Origin: Limnomonas spitsbergensis
Taxonomy: Eukaryota > Chlorophyta > Chlorophyceae > Chlamydomonadales
Reading direction: 5' to 3'
Assembly (NCBI GenBank): GCA_037349105.1
Contig: JAYJMM010000102.1
Span: forward strand, 2,046,001-2,110,000
DNA: 64,000 nucleotides
Part shown: positions 33,130 through 53,539 of the stretch, piece after piece
Layout: every line of letters begins with the position of its first letter
How positions within the stretch are numbered: position 1 is the first letter of the stretch
The notes under the pieces: model-generated
Databases searched by the model: none
Told to the model about the DNA's origin: nothing
What the model saw: the letters and a program-made list of their open reading frames with translations, nothing else
Translations under genes and position numbers: made by a program

Positions 33130-36100
33130 TCACATCCAACACAAACCTCTGCGGCAGACAGCAGCGGATATCTCACTCATACCCTCCTTACACTGACGGA
33201 TGCCCCACCTCGCCAATGCTGGGGGAGCTGACATTGATTGAAACTGCACACGAGCGGAATCGCCCAGCAGCTGCCCATCAGACCAAGCGCCGCTACCGCC
33301 AGCACCTCCACCATCAGCAACAGGTGCCTGAGGGTGGACCAGAAACACACTGGCCTCTTCCCTACCCGCCTCCTTGCCACCCCTGCCTCCCGCCTCCACA
33401 TCAGAGCCCCAGAGCCCATTCACTTCTGTGGCCTCAGCACCATCTGCGCCCTCCCTGGTGGCGGTACCATGCTTGATCCAGTGCTCGAAGTCGGTGCTGT
33501 CCACGCCATGTTTCAAGAATTCTGCCCCATCGTCTCCCAGAAGCATGGCCTGCGTGAGAGAGGGGAATCTGTTGAGATGGCTTCTTATCGTTTTGAAGGA
33601 AACTTGCTGCATCAACTCCCAGGAGCGAAGGGGGTGAGGAGGCAGGGGAATAGCGAGGGGTGGGGGGATAATGGGAATCTCCAAAGTTGTTTTTCTTGAT
33701 TTTGAGGAGTCTTGCCGCACCGTACCCCAGGAACATGCTCTCCCAGAAGTATTGCCAGTGGCCGAGAGGGAAATATCAGGTGAGGGCAAACTATTGCGGT
33801 GAATAGGTGCACCCTATGGAATGGATCGGGTCCAGCGCACGGTGCAGTCATGCGTTGTGACAAAACATGAGATACCTTTATACCGGTGGGGACTGGGCAG
33901 AACATTTCAGGGGGATCAAACATGCGACTGGCATTTGATCTTGTTCGCCTTGACCGCCCCCACCTGCTGCATCTGGTGGAACTCGCCCAGCTCGGTGCGA
34001 TACTCTGCCAGGGCGCTGTTGGTGGCTGCATTGGTGCCCCGCAGGCGCACTAAGGCGCGGTCGTAGGCACGAGCAGCACCAGCCTCGTCCGGATACAGGC
34101 CCAGATAGATGTGCTGCAGAAGCATGGGAGAGAGCAGAGGTAACTGTGCAGATACAGGCACATGAAAGTATGCAGCGAATGCGGGAGAGGGACCCTACAT
34201 TACCATCGGTACCTTTTAGGTGCTTCAGCTACACTTCAGATACAGCCCGGCCGGTCAAGTGGTTTGGTCCCAATCGGCCCAGTGGTGGCTGCCCGCAGGC
34301 CCTTTAAGCAGGCCTGATGCGCACTTTAACAATATTCGTGTCTCTATACCGCTACTGGTATTTCAGTTGTTGACAGGCAATGCCGCGTTAATAGTTAAGG
34401 CACCAAATAAAACATCATGTGCTAGATACCGTATGCCCCGTGGACTGGATTCATGCAGTTGGAGAAGGGCGGTTTTTAACCCTGCCCCCTGCGCCCAACA
34501 CCCAAACAAGCCAGGTCAAAGGACTTGTGCAAGGAGCAGCTGGCCGTTGCTCACCTTTGAGCCGGGGGTGCCGATGCGGGACTCCCATCTTCCGCTGGGG
34601 TGAGCTGTGACGCCGCGGTAGCTTGAGGAGCCCCTCGAGAAGCCCTTTGCATCAGAAACAGAGCAGATAGAGGGAGCAGTGGAATGAGAAAGGATAAGGT
34701 AGGATGCTGCCCCCTCCCCCTGCTGCCATTAGCTCCCTGCCCCTGCCCCTGCACCCTGCACCCTACGCCCTGGGCCCGGCGGCCCCTCCCCCTGTTGCCA
34801 TAGGCTTCCTGCGACCTGCGACCTGCGATCTGCACCCTGCACCCTGCACCCTGCACCCTGCCCCCTGCGCTCTGCTTCCTGCGCTCTGCTCCCTGCGCTG
34901 TGCTCCCTGTGCCTCATGCCCTAGGCCTTGCGGCCCCTCCCCCTGTTGCCATAGGCTCCCTGCTCCCTGTCCCTGCGCCCTGCCCCTGCACCCTGCCCCT
35001 GCCCACTGCTCCCTGCCCCCTCACCGCCGCTGCCGTCCCTCTCCCTGCTGCTATGAGCTGTCCATTGCCTGAGCTGCAGTGCGGGACCCTCCTGGCCCTG
35101 CCCACAGATCTTTAAGGCGAGATCCACCCAATATTGCTTTATTCCGGCGCTTGGCTTCAGTTCAGCTACACTTCAGCTACTGCTTGGCTCTGCCTGCAGA
35201 TCTCCAGGGAGAGAGTCTCCCAAATCCCAATGTTTATTCATTTTGGCTTCACTTCAGCTACACTTCAGCTGCCTCCTGGCCTTGTTAGGGAGATACTGAT
35301 CCCACCTGGCTCTGCCTGCGGACTGCCATGATGAGCTCTTGCAGAGAGATGCTGTCCATGCAGGTGGTGAGGTCAGAGTAACGGCTGCAACAGACAGGGG
35401 GGCAAAGGGGGAGGTGGAGTCACATAGGAGAAGGCAAAGGAGGAGGTAGAGTGACATGGAGGAGGGCACATAGGACGTGGATTCGTACAGAAGACGGCAC
35501 AGTGGAGAAGATGCTGTCTATACAGCAGTGATGAGGTCAGAGTAACGGCTGTAACAGAAAGTATAAAGGGGAGGGAAGTTGCATACACGAGGGAAGGTCC
35601 TCACGTCATATTTTGTGATTGGGGCGTACCTTATGCTCTATGGGGTCATTCCTATGCCACTTATCATTGTAAAGGTTTTACAGTCCAGCACAGCATCACA
35701 TTTGATACATGGGACATCACTTGTCATCACTTGTCACAACTTGTTTGGTAGTAATTTTCTCAGGGGGATCACAAAGCTTTTGCTCTATGAGGTTCTTGCC
35801 CATGCCACTGGTCATTAATTGTGTGCTGGTTACTGATGGGGGTCAACGGATTTTTGCGGTCTGTCCTAGTTTCTATAGTGTTCATACCGGTTTGCAGGCG
35901 CCTGTCCCACGCTGGGTATAACTTCAAAAAACTTCACAGAACTTCGCCAGCACCAAAACCGGAAGTCAGGTTTCATCTCATCCATGTAGCTGAACCGCTG
36001 AAAGAACAGCACCAGCAGCTGAAGCAGTCCGAAACTCTATGGGACCATCGGCCATGGCATTGTTCAAAATCAGTGTAACCAGTTTCATCCGGTAGTATAA

Positions 36101-38308
36101 TTGAGACTTAAGCGCGAGCACGAGTGCCACTCCATGCGTCCAAAGCAGTGTTTATTTTGGTGAGCACCAGACCATTTGGGGGAAGTGCCAGGCGGCCGCC
36201 ACTGGGTCGATAAGAGACAAGCCGTGACTGGCCTTATGGCCTGTGGCTTAAGCAATTGAGATTTCTATCCCAAGTCCTCCTGGCAACAGTGGTAGGCCAG
36301 CTTGCAGCTGAAGTGTACCTGAAAACTACCAAAGAAACAGTGGCCCGAAGCAGAGCCACAGTAATCTAGGTAGCTGCAGGACACCCTCAGAAGCTACCAT
36401 CAAGCAGCCGGCAATCAGCACACATGGACCTCCAACATTAATGAACTTGAATCGGTAATTGATCCTTCTATCCTTCCATCAGGGATTTCCATTCTGAGCA
36501 TAGCCAATGGTGGTACCAGCCATTCGGGCTGTACCTGCTGATCTAAGCAGCCCATACAGGCATTATTGCACAGCAAAAGTCGGACATGAACAAGCATACT
36601 CAAAAATGAACACGCAGCTGGGATCAGCTTAAGGCCGACACTGACAAAAACACACGCACAATGAAACGAGACAGCCATACAAATCATCTGAAGACGCACC
36701 TTGGATCGAAGTTCGTCTTTGCGCCGCCCGTCCCTCGTTTGACCTTCAGAACTGCCACATCGTAGGCCTCTGCAGCATGCTCCTCCTGCATGGATGCATT
36801 GGCAAGATGAGGTGTAGTCTTCTACATCAGCCGTGCATGCAGCTTATAGGTTCGGTGGACACTACCAGTGCACATCACAAGAGGACTGGAAGGGTCACCA
36901 CCAGGCGTGCTGCAGGGACACCTTACTGAGGGGGCAGTTAGGAGGCATGTTCGTAGCCCAAGCCAGGTGCCACAACGCACCTGTTCATAGCCTCCAAGGT
37001 ACACCTGTCGGCCGATGTCCTTCACCCAAATGTGTGCCTCCCACCTGTGTGTGGGGGGGAATGCATTGCGGCAGCAGTGGGGAAGGGCTCCAAAGTAGTG
37101 CAGGAGCTGAAGGGGAGGGCTCAAAGAAAGTGCAGTGGCTGTTGAGGATGGAGGACTCCACAACAATGCGGCGGTGCAGGAGAGGTCTCACATGCTCGTT
37201 GAGCACTTGTCAAGAATGAGGTAATGGCGAGAGCATACTGTATCCAACTGCAGGACACCTCAACCAAAAAGCCTTTCTCGACCTTGACCGGCCTACAGGC
37301 GGTGGCTCAAGCAGCTGAGCTTGCTGCACTCCCCCTTCTGCCTGCGATAGGTTGGGTTATAGCGGAGGAGTCGCTGAAGCAAACTCAAATTTACAGTGCA
37401 GGCAGCGCAGAGCGAAAGAGAGGAAACGCTCATGGTGCGAGGGCATTCCAAGTCAAACACGCTTCACCATAAATGTTTCATCCTGACAACCCAGCCCCAG
37501 TGATTCACTTGACCTGGTGTGAACACCCTTTTAGACCTGAACCACATCCTGAACCCTTTTGCCTGTGGGTATGAACGCCACGGTAACACGGCAACCTACA
37601 CAGAGTGCCTGCTGCTGCGCCGATGCTTGGTCAAGTCTAATATTTATCTCCTGCCCCAAGGGCCATGTCTTTTGGCACGATATCCTGCCACCTGGCAGCT
37701 GACCTGGCAGCCAAAAATGCACAGTGTGGTAACGTGGCAACACCCCTGTCACGGTATAGATTATAGACTAGCCTGCAAGGGTTTACAGACCCCTATGTGA
37801 GTGTGACCATCCCTCTGTGGTTATGAAGACCCCTGTGCGGGTATGAACACGCCTGTTGCACAGCACCCTACATACCTGCCGCTGCGCCGGTGCTTGGTCA
37901 CCCCGCGGAACCGCGAGCTGCGGCCCTGTCGGCCGCCTGGTGCCTCAGCGTCAGCAGACGGCGTAGCAGCAACCACGGCACAGCCGCGCTGCCGCCTCTT
38001 GGCCGGTTGGTCTGCAGTCACCATCGCGCCGTCAGAGGGCCTTTGAGAGGCCAATCCATCAGCTCCCGCTCCTGCTCCACCTGCTCCTGCTCCTGAGCCC
38101 CATATGCCATGCATGCCAGGTACCATTAAGCCGCCGCTGCTGCCATCAGCAGTATGGAGATCAGCCAGATTGGTATGTGAGGGTCCGCCAGCATCGCCGC
38201 GACCACCGTGGATATCTGTCCTGTATATAACAGGTCCTGTGGAAGGTTCTGCGTGGTGCATTGACCGGAAATCCAGTTGCTGTTGCTGTTGCTGTTGCTG
38301 CTGTTGCA

Positions 38309-38345
<37 letters not shown>

Positions 38346-38452
38346 GTACTGTTTCTGTTCGTACTGCTGCTGCTGGTAGTGCAGCTGCTGCTGCGGCGGC
38401 GGCTGCTGCTGCTGCGGTGGCGGCGGCTGTTGCTGTTGCTGCTGGTACCGCA

Positions 38453-38483
<31 letters not shown>

Positions 38484-38517
38484 CTGTTGCTGTTGCTGGT
38501 ATTGCTGTTGTTGCTTT

Positions 38518-38552
<35 letters not shown>

Positions 38553-38588
38553 ATGCTGGTATTGCTGTTGTTGTTGTTGTTGCTGTTG

Positions 38589-38651
<63 letters not shown>

Positions 38652-40048
38652 TTGTTGTTTCTGCTGTTGCTGCTGCTGCTGCTGCTGGTATTTCTGCTGT
38701 TGTTGTTGCTGCTGCTGCTGATTGTGTGTGAGGGCCATAACAGTAAGGTGTGGGATTTGAATCTCCTGCTGGGTTCTCACCACACCGTGGCTGCCGAATG
38801 TACCAAGCTGCTGTTGTGTCAGGAAAGGGCAGACAAGTTATAAGTAGGATACATTATCATGCATGCTTTGGAGCTCAATGGTACATATTGTTGGTATTTC
38901 AGGGATGTGCAGGGCCACTAGCGCGTTAAGGGCTGAACAGGTGGGCCAGAGGCACTGCAAAATTATAAATGATTGACAAATTGCTAACACTCTGAATCAT
39001 CTGGGCAGCATCATGAGGCTCACATAGGGTCATAGAGCCCTCTTGTGGAGAAAGAAAGATAAACATGTCAAGTTACCAAGCCAGGCCGATAATACTGACG
39101 CCCAGCTTTGGGACAGGTGTAGGGATGCAAAGCATTTCCGAAGGCCAGCCACAGATGCCAAGCGGGTGCAAACATATATCCAAGCCTGGCTGAATGTCGC
39201 CCCCCTCCCAGTGCCTCCTTGCTTCCCTCACACCCTACTAAGGTGCCATCTCCCCCCAAAGCCCATGCGCCAGCACTGCCATCACCACCGCTACCCTCTC
39301 TGGCATGTACCCAATCTTAACCCACCAGTTGCTGCTGCTGCTGCTGCTGCGGCGGCGGCTTCTGCTGCTGGCGGCTGTCAGCGGGAGGGCGGATTTGCTG
39401 TTGAGGGTACGACCTCTCCAGGCCGGCTGACTGAGTGCCTGCCATGGCTGAGGTGCCACCCAGCTGCGGCAGCAACAAATCTGCGAGCGGGAAAACCCGC
39501 GCCAGCAGAGAGTCCAGGAACAAGTCGGCGCCTTCGCCTGAGGCGGCGCCTGCGTTGAATGCGTGCCCGGCTGCCTCCCCCCCCTCGCCCAGGAGCGCCG
39601 AGGCAACCGCCGTGATAGCGTTGTTCAAGCTGGCATCAAAGTCATCCACAAACATGGCTTCGGCATCCTGCTGACTGCTATAGGCACCCCCGCCTGCGGC
39701 CGCTGCAACAGCTGATGCGGGGGCAGCGGCAGCTCCTGCTGCGGCAGCGGCCGGTGAGGCTGATGGTCTGGGCTGGAAGAGCGCCCAATGCCGAGCAGAT
39801 TCTTGGAGAGGCATCCGCTGCTGCCCATATTCTGACGATGCTGGTTTGCACGTGACGGCCTCCGCAGAACAGCCGTTGAAAGGGTGACCCTGATAGCGTG
39901 TCGGCTGATTCTGGCTGGGCGCCTGCAGGGGATGGATTTGCTGTTTCACGCTGAAGACTGATGCGAAAGCCGGCTTGATGGTCTCACCGCTGCCGCAGAC
40001 TTTGTCGCTGCTGTTGAGCAGGGCTTGAGATGCATCTGTGCACATCAT
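33130..40048 (-). CDS. Double-AP2-domain transcription factor, left copy
   Basis: Eight minus-strand exons: 40048-39326, 38810-37876, 37044-36981, 36785-36700, 35384-35306, 34644-34555, 34113-33964 and 33549-33130 (2547 nt, 848 aa, all phases consistent). Exon 2 encodes a long polyglutamine tract with Tyr interruptions, then the start of AP2 repeat 1 (SRFRGVTKHRRSGR). Exons 3-4 finish repeat 1 (WEAHIWVKDIGRQVYLGGYE; EEHAAEAYDVAVLKVKRG). Exon 5 is the conserved linker (SLQELIMAVRRQSQ). Exons 6-7 encode repeat 2 (SSYRGVTAHPSGRWESRIG; HIYLGLYPDEAGAARAYD). The YRG/RFRG and WEA/WES elements of both DNA-binding repeats are intact. Relative to the right copy, exon 1 lacks exactly 217 codons and the C terminus is 35 residues longer. 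Target genes are unknown. Confidence 0.88.
34205..34335 (+). repeat. Short interspersed repeat inside AP2 intron 6, shared by both arms
   Basis: Contains GTGCTTCAGCTACACTTCAG, GGCCGGTCAAGTGGTTTGG and CCCAATCGGCCCAGTGGTGG. The counterpart in the right arm lies at about 51120-51240 in reverse orientation, so the insertion predates the inverted duplication. Confidence 0.7.
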
Positions 40049-41512
40049 AGGTTGAGGTTTCTTGGGTTCAGTTTAAGGGTGGATGGTGTGAGTGTGGAGT
40101 CCTCGCCTATTACTCAAAAAGTAGTCGGCATACTAGCTAACTGGTGCCCTGGTGTACATCTGGCTTCATTCAACTGTGTGTGTCTGATCACGGACTGTGA
40201 GGAGCGTGAATCAGAGACCCGAAAAAAGGGAATCATCGATTTAAAGGAATGAGGCGGGGTGTAAAGGTAGTGTGTTACCTGGTAGGCACTGCTTTTTAAG
40301 CGTACCAGACTACGTCAGGGCCTCAGGGGATGCAGACAGGCTACCAACTGAGTGCCAGTCTGGACCACTCCTTGACCATCCTTGGGCCGGTAGCCCCAGT
40401 GATAGGGCACACTGCATTAGGATCCTTGAAGAAGGCTGAAATGTAGCTGAAATGTAGCTGCAGTGCCCTGAAATAAATACTGGGGGCAGGGGTAGCTTCT
40501 TAAAAATGTGGCTGCGGCGGTGGCTTCTTGACAAAGCAGTGTTATCCCCAACCCCCAGGCGACAGTGTGGCGAGCCGGAAATGTTGTTCCATCCTGTTCT
40601 CCAACTCGGTTTTGATTATTTTTTGAAATCGCTACCGGTTACAGGTTCCTAAATGGGTATGATTAAGTACGGTTTCAAAAAAATTCACATTTCAGTGAGA
40701 CCCGACCTCGTCTGGGGGGTGGGAGTGTTATCGTGTGGATTTTTTCGTCCAGACATCCTCATTATTTTCTCGCCCGATGCTGTTGTTTGATTTTATGGAG
40801 GCCTGTCAATGTTGGTCTGTCTTAATTTCTAGGAGTGCTATGAGCAGTGAGGATCAGCAGGCGGACAGGCGCTCACTCAAATCACTGCTCCGTCTCACCG
40901 CAGGTGCCATCCCGTTTGTCCCACGGGTCGGAGCGTAATAATGTCATCGTATGTCCAGGTTCCTCTTGCGACGAATCGTCCGAAGAGGCTTGAGGGATTG
41001 CTCGCTCTGGGCGCTCGACTGGCTCGAGGTGCGCGGGGCTTTCTATTTGGCGAGCAGCAGTGTCGGCAGCAGCTTGAGGCTCCAGGCTGAGGGCACCGAT
41101 GACGGTGAGCTGGGACCAATGCGTGTTTTTCATTGGCTATCAATATGAATGAACTCGAAGCAAGCTCCCCCGACGTCGAGGAATGCTGGACGAGGCATGC
41201 CCTATTTTGGAGCGTTGCCTCGGATCGATCGATCGTAGCGCCCGAGGCTGGCGGGACCTGGTAGGTGGGGTCCGGTCACGGGTTTACGAACCGCAGATGT
41301 GGCCCGAGCGTAACCGATCACTCGACAAGCGGCCCGGGAACTCTTTCATGTTCAAGGTGATGGACAGGGCTATACGAGGCATCAAACGCTTCATCAGCCT
41401 AGTAGGCTAGTCGTCAAAAGAAGGAAGGAAACGCCGGAAACGGCGATATTGGTACCGGTGTGGACTACAGTAATTGTGCTTCAAGGCCAGAAAGTGTGAA
41501 ATCGGACAAAGC

Positions 41513-42290
41513 AGTCCAAAGAAAAGAATACCCGACTGCTGTCTTCAGCAGCCCCTGTTTCAGTGTCCTAATGCTGGAATCCTCTTGCATCCGCATGGCA
41601 GCCAAACTGGCCGGGCACCCGCTGCCAATTAAGTGGTGCAGCTGAAGCAACTGTACCACTCAGCACCCTGATTGACACATGCTTTGGCCGCTATGCCCTT
41701 CCTTGGAACCCGCTGGCTATTTGCTGCCGGCCATGTCACTCCAGAGGCTGCTGACAAGGGAGCCGCAGTGTTCGTTGCTGCAGCCTCCGGCTCTGCCTCT
41801 TCCTCAGAATCACATGGCGTGGTCGAGGGCGGCGTGCCACGCTGCATGCTCATGCTGCCCATGCTGCTAGCTGAAGCAGCCCCTAATGAATTTACACTTG
41901 CTGCCCTCACGATCTTCTTACTGTCTGGGCAAATAGGGTGTATGTGTGACGGCCACGAGCTGTGGGCCCTCAATGCAGCCATGAGTGCCTTAGAGGCTTA
42001 TGGGAGAAAATCACCACTCGCTAGGGCAACAACCAGGCTGCTTCCTGGCCATGCATGCCTCACACATAACCAATTTGCGGGCATTTGTCTCTTGTCTCAA
42101 ATGTGATGCTTCGCTGGATTTACAAACCAATCACGGAAATTCACAAAGCTTGCTGCCTCCTGCTGAGGCTCTTTGCCCTGTTATCTACCATGCGCTATTC
42201 GCCTGCTGATCTTATTGATCTAACCTCTGTCCTCTGCTGATCACCATCTCTGCAGATCTTCATAATCCGCCCTTCGCTGATCTGCCATTT
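41513..42290. other. Unique part of the palindrome spacer; possible minus-strand exon 41982-41640
   Basis: On the minus strand, after an acceptor-like TTTGCCCAGACAG, a frame reads KKIVRAASVNSLGAAS, then a Ser/Met-rich stretch, then CDSEEEAEPEAAAT and RVPRKGIAAK. The charged, low-complexity composition could be a real exon of an unrecognised gene. The plus-strand frame over the same bases is an alternative. Neither is supported by a known family. Confidence 0.2.
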
Positions 42291-42559
42291 GCAACGCGTA
42301 CAGGTTCAGCGTGGTCCTAAACCTCGTATCCAAGCTGAGCTGTTCGTTAAAAACACCGAGAATTATTCTAACAGCCTGAAATCAGCCGGGCCGTCCAGAA
42401 CGTTTGGCCCGGCTTCCTCAACTGCCACAGCGATGCCCCTCGAGCAAGGTCTTATCCCTAGGGATTCTCTGTTGGCACCTTGCAAGCATGCGATACCCCA
42501 ATGGCCCAATGCTGAGTCACTAATGGCTTGCTCCAAAACCCAAGCGTTTCCTCGCAGCA

Positions 42560-43112
42560 GTCTATATTTAAGGTTGGTGGCTGCTTGCTTTCCGCTTTAC
42601 AATGCAGCGGTAGCACCAGCAGCACAGCAAGACAGCCCACTCATGGTGGCTGCCTTGGCAGCGGACATGCAGCTCGCAGTCAGACAGAGCACGGGAGGGC
42701 GCAACTGGTGCGGGGAATTGCTTGGTGCCTTAGAGGATCTGGAGGAGGGAGCATCCGTCCCCAAACTGTGTCAGACAGCGACAGACGAATAGCCTCTATT
42801 CGTCACAGAGGTGCTGGCGCTACTTTACGCAGCCTACGTGCAAGCACAGCTGGAGGTGCCCGGCCGAGGGGATCCCAGGGATACAGGAGGGAGTGTGCTC
42901 GTGGGCGCACAAACTTCAGGCTGCGGCTCGGCGCAATCAGCAAGGCCGACACTAGAGGACGGCGCAGCGGTCAGCAGCGTGACACACACTGCTGCCAGCA
43001 ATGCTGGGCTAGGGGAAAGGGCAAGCATGTAGAGGACGCGCTATATGCTTGCTTCCAATGCCCCAGCGTGCAAGATCACGTTAGGGAGCGGGGATGGGCA
43101 GGCTAGGCTGTG
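42560..43112 (+). mobile_element. LINE remnant: reverse transcriptase C-terminal fragment
   Basis: Reads LYNAAVAPAAQQDSPLMVAA, then after a stop and frameshift TNFRLRLGAISKADTRGRR, and the zinc-binding end CQQCWARGKGKHVEDALYAC. It is closely related to the 21970 copy but truncated on both sides. It lies inside the spacer between the two AP2 arms. Confidence 0.7.
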
Positions 43113-43339
43113 ATGCCCTGGCTTTTGAAAGATGGTGTAGACCTCGTTGAGGTGTAGGCGTTAGGGGCTGGGGCTTCCTTTGACTGACCATGCTTGTTAC
43201 CTAGCCTTCTGCGAGTCCCTTGACTTTATTTCCCCTTTTTCATCATTTTTTCTGACCAACTTTTATTTGTTTTTTTCCTCTCGGTCTTGCAGACATTGAC
43301 CTGGAGCTGTTAAGCTGTGGCATATTCATGCAGGGCATC

Positions 43340-44480
43340 GAGCATGCGCTGCAGCCCTGCCAGGCTGACAGTTAGCAGGTAGAGATCGTCTGCATGTAAA
43401 AGGCACCTGAGCCGTGGGCTCGCCTTCAGCGCAACGCCCTCTGCCCGGCATTTGGCTGCAATAATACCCAGCAGGTCGCTGATGTAGAGGCTGAAGAGCA
43501 GGGGGCTGAGAGGGCAGCCCTGCTTGATACATCTGGCGCAAGGAACAGGGGCAGTGCTGAAGTGCTTTTATGACCGTCTGTAAGCATGTAGATTGCACCT
43601 ATACAAAGCGCTTGCACGGTGCGCAACAGGCAAAATGGTATATGAAAATGCTCAGGCATATGCTGCCAAAGCTGCCCCTGGGGCACACAGTCATAGGCCC
43701 CGGTGAAGTCCACAAGGGCCACATGCAGATTGCTACGGCCGCCAGCTGCCCGTTGCGCATGGACTGCATGCCTCAAGGGTGCGCAGCCTAGAGCGTGCCA
43801 CGAAGACACTGAAATCCGAACTGTTCAAGAGGGATGCGAGGAGGGATGTGCTCCTTGACATAACACCTCTGGGCCCTATTAAAGAAGGCGCGGCCGCGTG
43901 GGCGCCCAACTGTTATGTTGTGAGAAAAGAAAAGGAACTTAGGAGAAATGGAAAGAAGGAGAAGAACACGAAGGAGAAAGAAGACCCCCCCCCCAGAAAG
44001 GAAAAGGCAGCCCGAAGTGTCCCCGCCCCTCTCAAGCCTTACACAAGGAAGCAAGAGAAAAAGAAAAAAGGGGGGAGAAAAACATATTTCCCAAGAAGAC
44101 AAAGATAAGCAAAAAAATTAGGCCACACAAATGCCTACCACGTCCTCAACAAAAGGTCAAAAGTTAGAGCCTCCCCCCCAAGCCTGCCCCGGTACAACTT
44201 TTGAAAGTCTGTGGCGCCCTCTAAGGGGCCTGTCCGACCTCCCTCAGCCTGTCCTTCACGCTAGGGCACTGGAAGCAGACATGCAGCGCATCCTCTACAT
44301 GCTCGCCATCTCCCCGACTCCCCGTGCCCAATACCGCTGGCAGCAGCATGTCTCACGTTGTTGACCGCTCCGCCGTCCTCTCGTGTCAGCCGTGCTAACC
44401 TCACCAAGCCGCAGCAGCAACTTCGTGCGCTCACAAGCGCCCGCCATAGACTGGAACCAAGCGCGGTAGGCGGCCGCAGG
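43340..44480 (-). mobile_element. LINE remnants, minus strand: C-terminal end, 3' terminal block, then RT palm
   Basis: Read on the minus strand: 44480-44130 is a C-terminal RT fragment; 44110-43915 is its CT-rich UTR; 43912-43857 is the terminal block (GTTGGGCGCCCACGCGGCCG, then GGGCCCAGAGGTGTTATG). From 43850 the palm of another copy follows: VDFTGAYDCVPQGQLW (motif A) and, after a frameshift, LLHADDLYLLTV (catalytic box, about 43375-43405). The order tail-then-palm repeats what is seen at 23440-23760. Confidence 0.7.
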
Positions 44481-44485
44481 TGCTT

Positions 44486-44985
44486 ATGACCTCATTTCTC
44501 AGTCAAAATGGCAGGGTACAAAAATAAAACGGACATCTAGTTCAATGATGGGGCTTGGGACTCAGGCTGAGTGGCGGCCATCCATCGACTCATCCAGGTA
44601 CTCAACGACCAGTATGGCCTTCATGGTTTCGACTTGGGCTCCACTTGCCCCTTGGCAATAGCCGCCTTCAGGTGTGCTACATGCTGTTTTGAGAATTTCG
44701 TGTTAGTTCCCATACTCCTGCTATTTTGAGTAATTGATCTGTGCTGAGGTTCTGGTGTGACTTCCGGTGCTCTAGCTGTTGAGGGGCTTTCGAATTGCTG
44801 CATGCACGATTGTGCGCAGGCCTCCGTTTTGCTGAGCTGCCTGCGCCTGCTCTGGCTGACATTCTTAGAGACAAGCACATAAAAACAGCCCGGGTGCGCA
44901 TGTGGCCCTCGTCCTCAGCTGAGAAAAGGCGAGCAGGAACACGATCAACAAGCCTTTAAAAGGTCGCAATAACTCGTACGTGGAA
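44486..44985 (-). repeat. 500-bp dispersed repeat, copy 1 (contains the 110-bp module)
   Basis: On the minus strand it opens with the 110-bp module (44985-44870). A frame follows with MSARAGAGSSAKRRPAHNRA in one register and TACAQSCMQ in another, then QHVAHLKAAIAKGQVEPKSKP and a stop near 44620. The tail contains GTCCGTTTTATTTTTGTA. It matches 54976-55490 over its whole length in the same orientation. The frame could be the last exon of an unknown gene copied with its 3' end. Confidence 0.7.
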
Positions 44986-45013
44986 ATTTAGATTTATGCT
45001 CATCTTCTTTGTC

Positions 45014-53222
<8,209 letters not shown>

Positions 53223-53539
53223 GTTGATCTGCCGCCCAAGAGGTCCCTTTGAGGAAGATGGTCTAGCCTGTCACAAGTGCAGGAGGCTGTGCTGCAGGGT
53301 TAGAGCATAATACCCGCCATCCTAACTTCCTCAAAATATCTCTGCGGCGGCAGATCTTACCTGACGCCTGGACTGTGGCTCATTTTCACCCGTGGCCAGG
53401 CACCTGCAGAACCTAGCAGTGTGCACATGCTCCACAGTTCACACCCTTAATTCCTCGCCTTGTTTACTTTAAAATGATGCATGCACCGCTGGGTCCTGCT
53501 GAACGATCGGCTGCGTGAGGCTGGTAGGGGATGAGCAAC

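Larger units (their letters stand above)
32222..41512. repeat. Left arm of a large inverted duplication
   Basis: Homology to the reverse complement of 45014-53222 begins at GGCGAGTCTGGGGACCCATTG (outer edge) and ends near GACAAAG at 41512 (inner edge). It covers all exons and introns of the AP2 gene plus about 1.4 kb of its 5' flank and about 0.9 kb of its 3' flank. Intron 4 here is 1314 bp against 490 bp in the other arm, and intron 2 is 831 bp against 376 bp, which accounts for most of the arm length difference. Confidence 0.9.

Noticed and set aside
38261..38843. Poly-Leu and poly-Ala/Val frames opposite the AP2 exon 2 (also 48353-49131)
   Set aside because: They are other frames of the CAG/CAA tract; the glutamine frame alone continues into the AP2 domain with correct splice phases.
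43779..44108. Lys/Glu-rich plus-strand frame
   Set aside because: It is the antisense of the CT-rich LINE 3' UTR.
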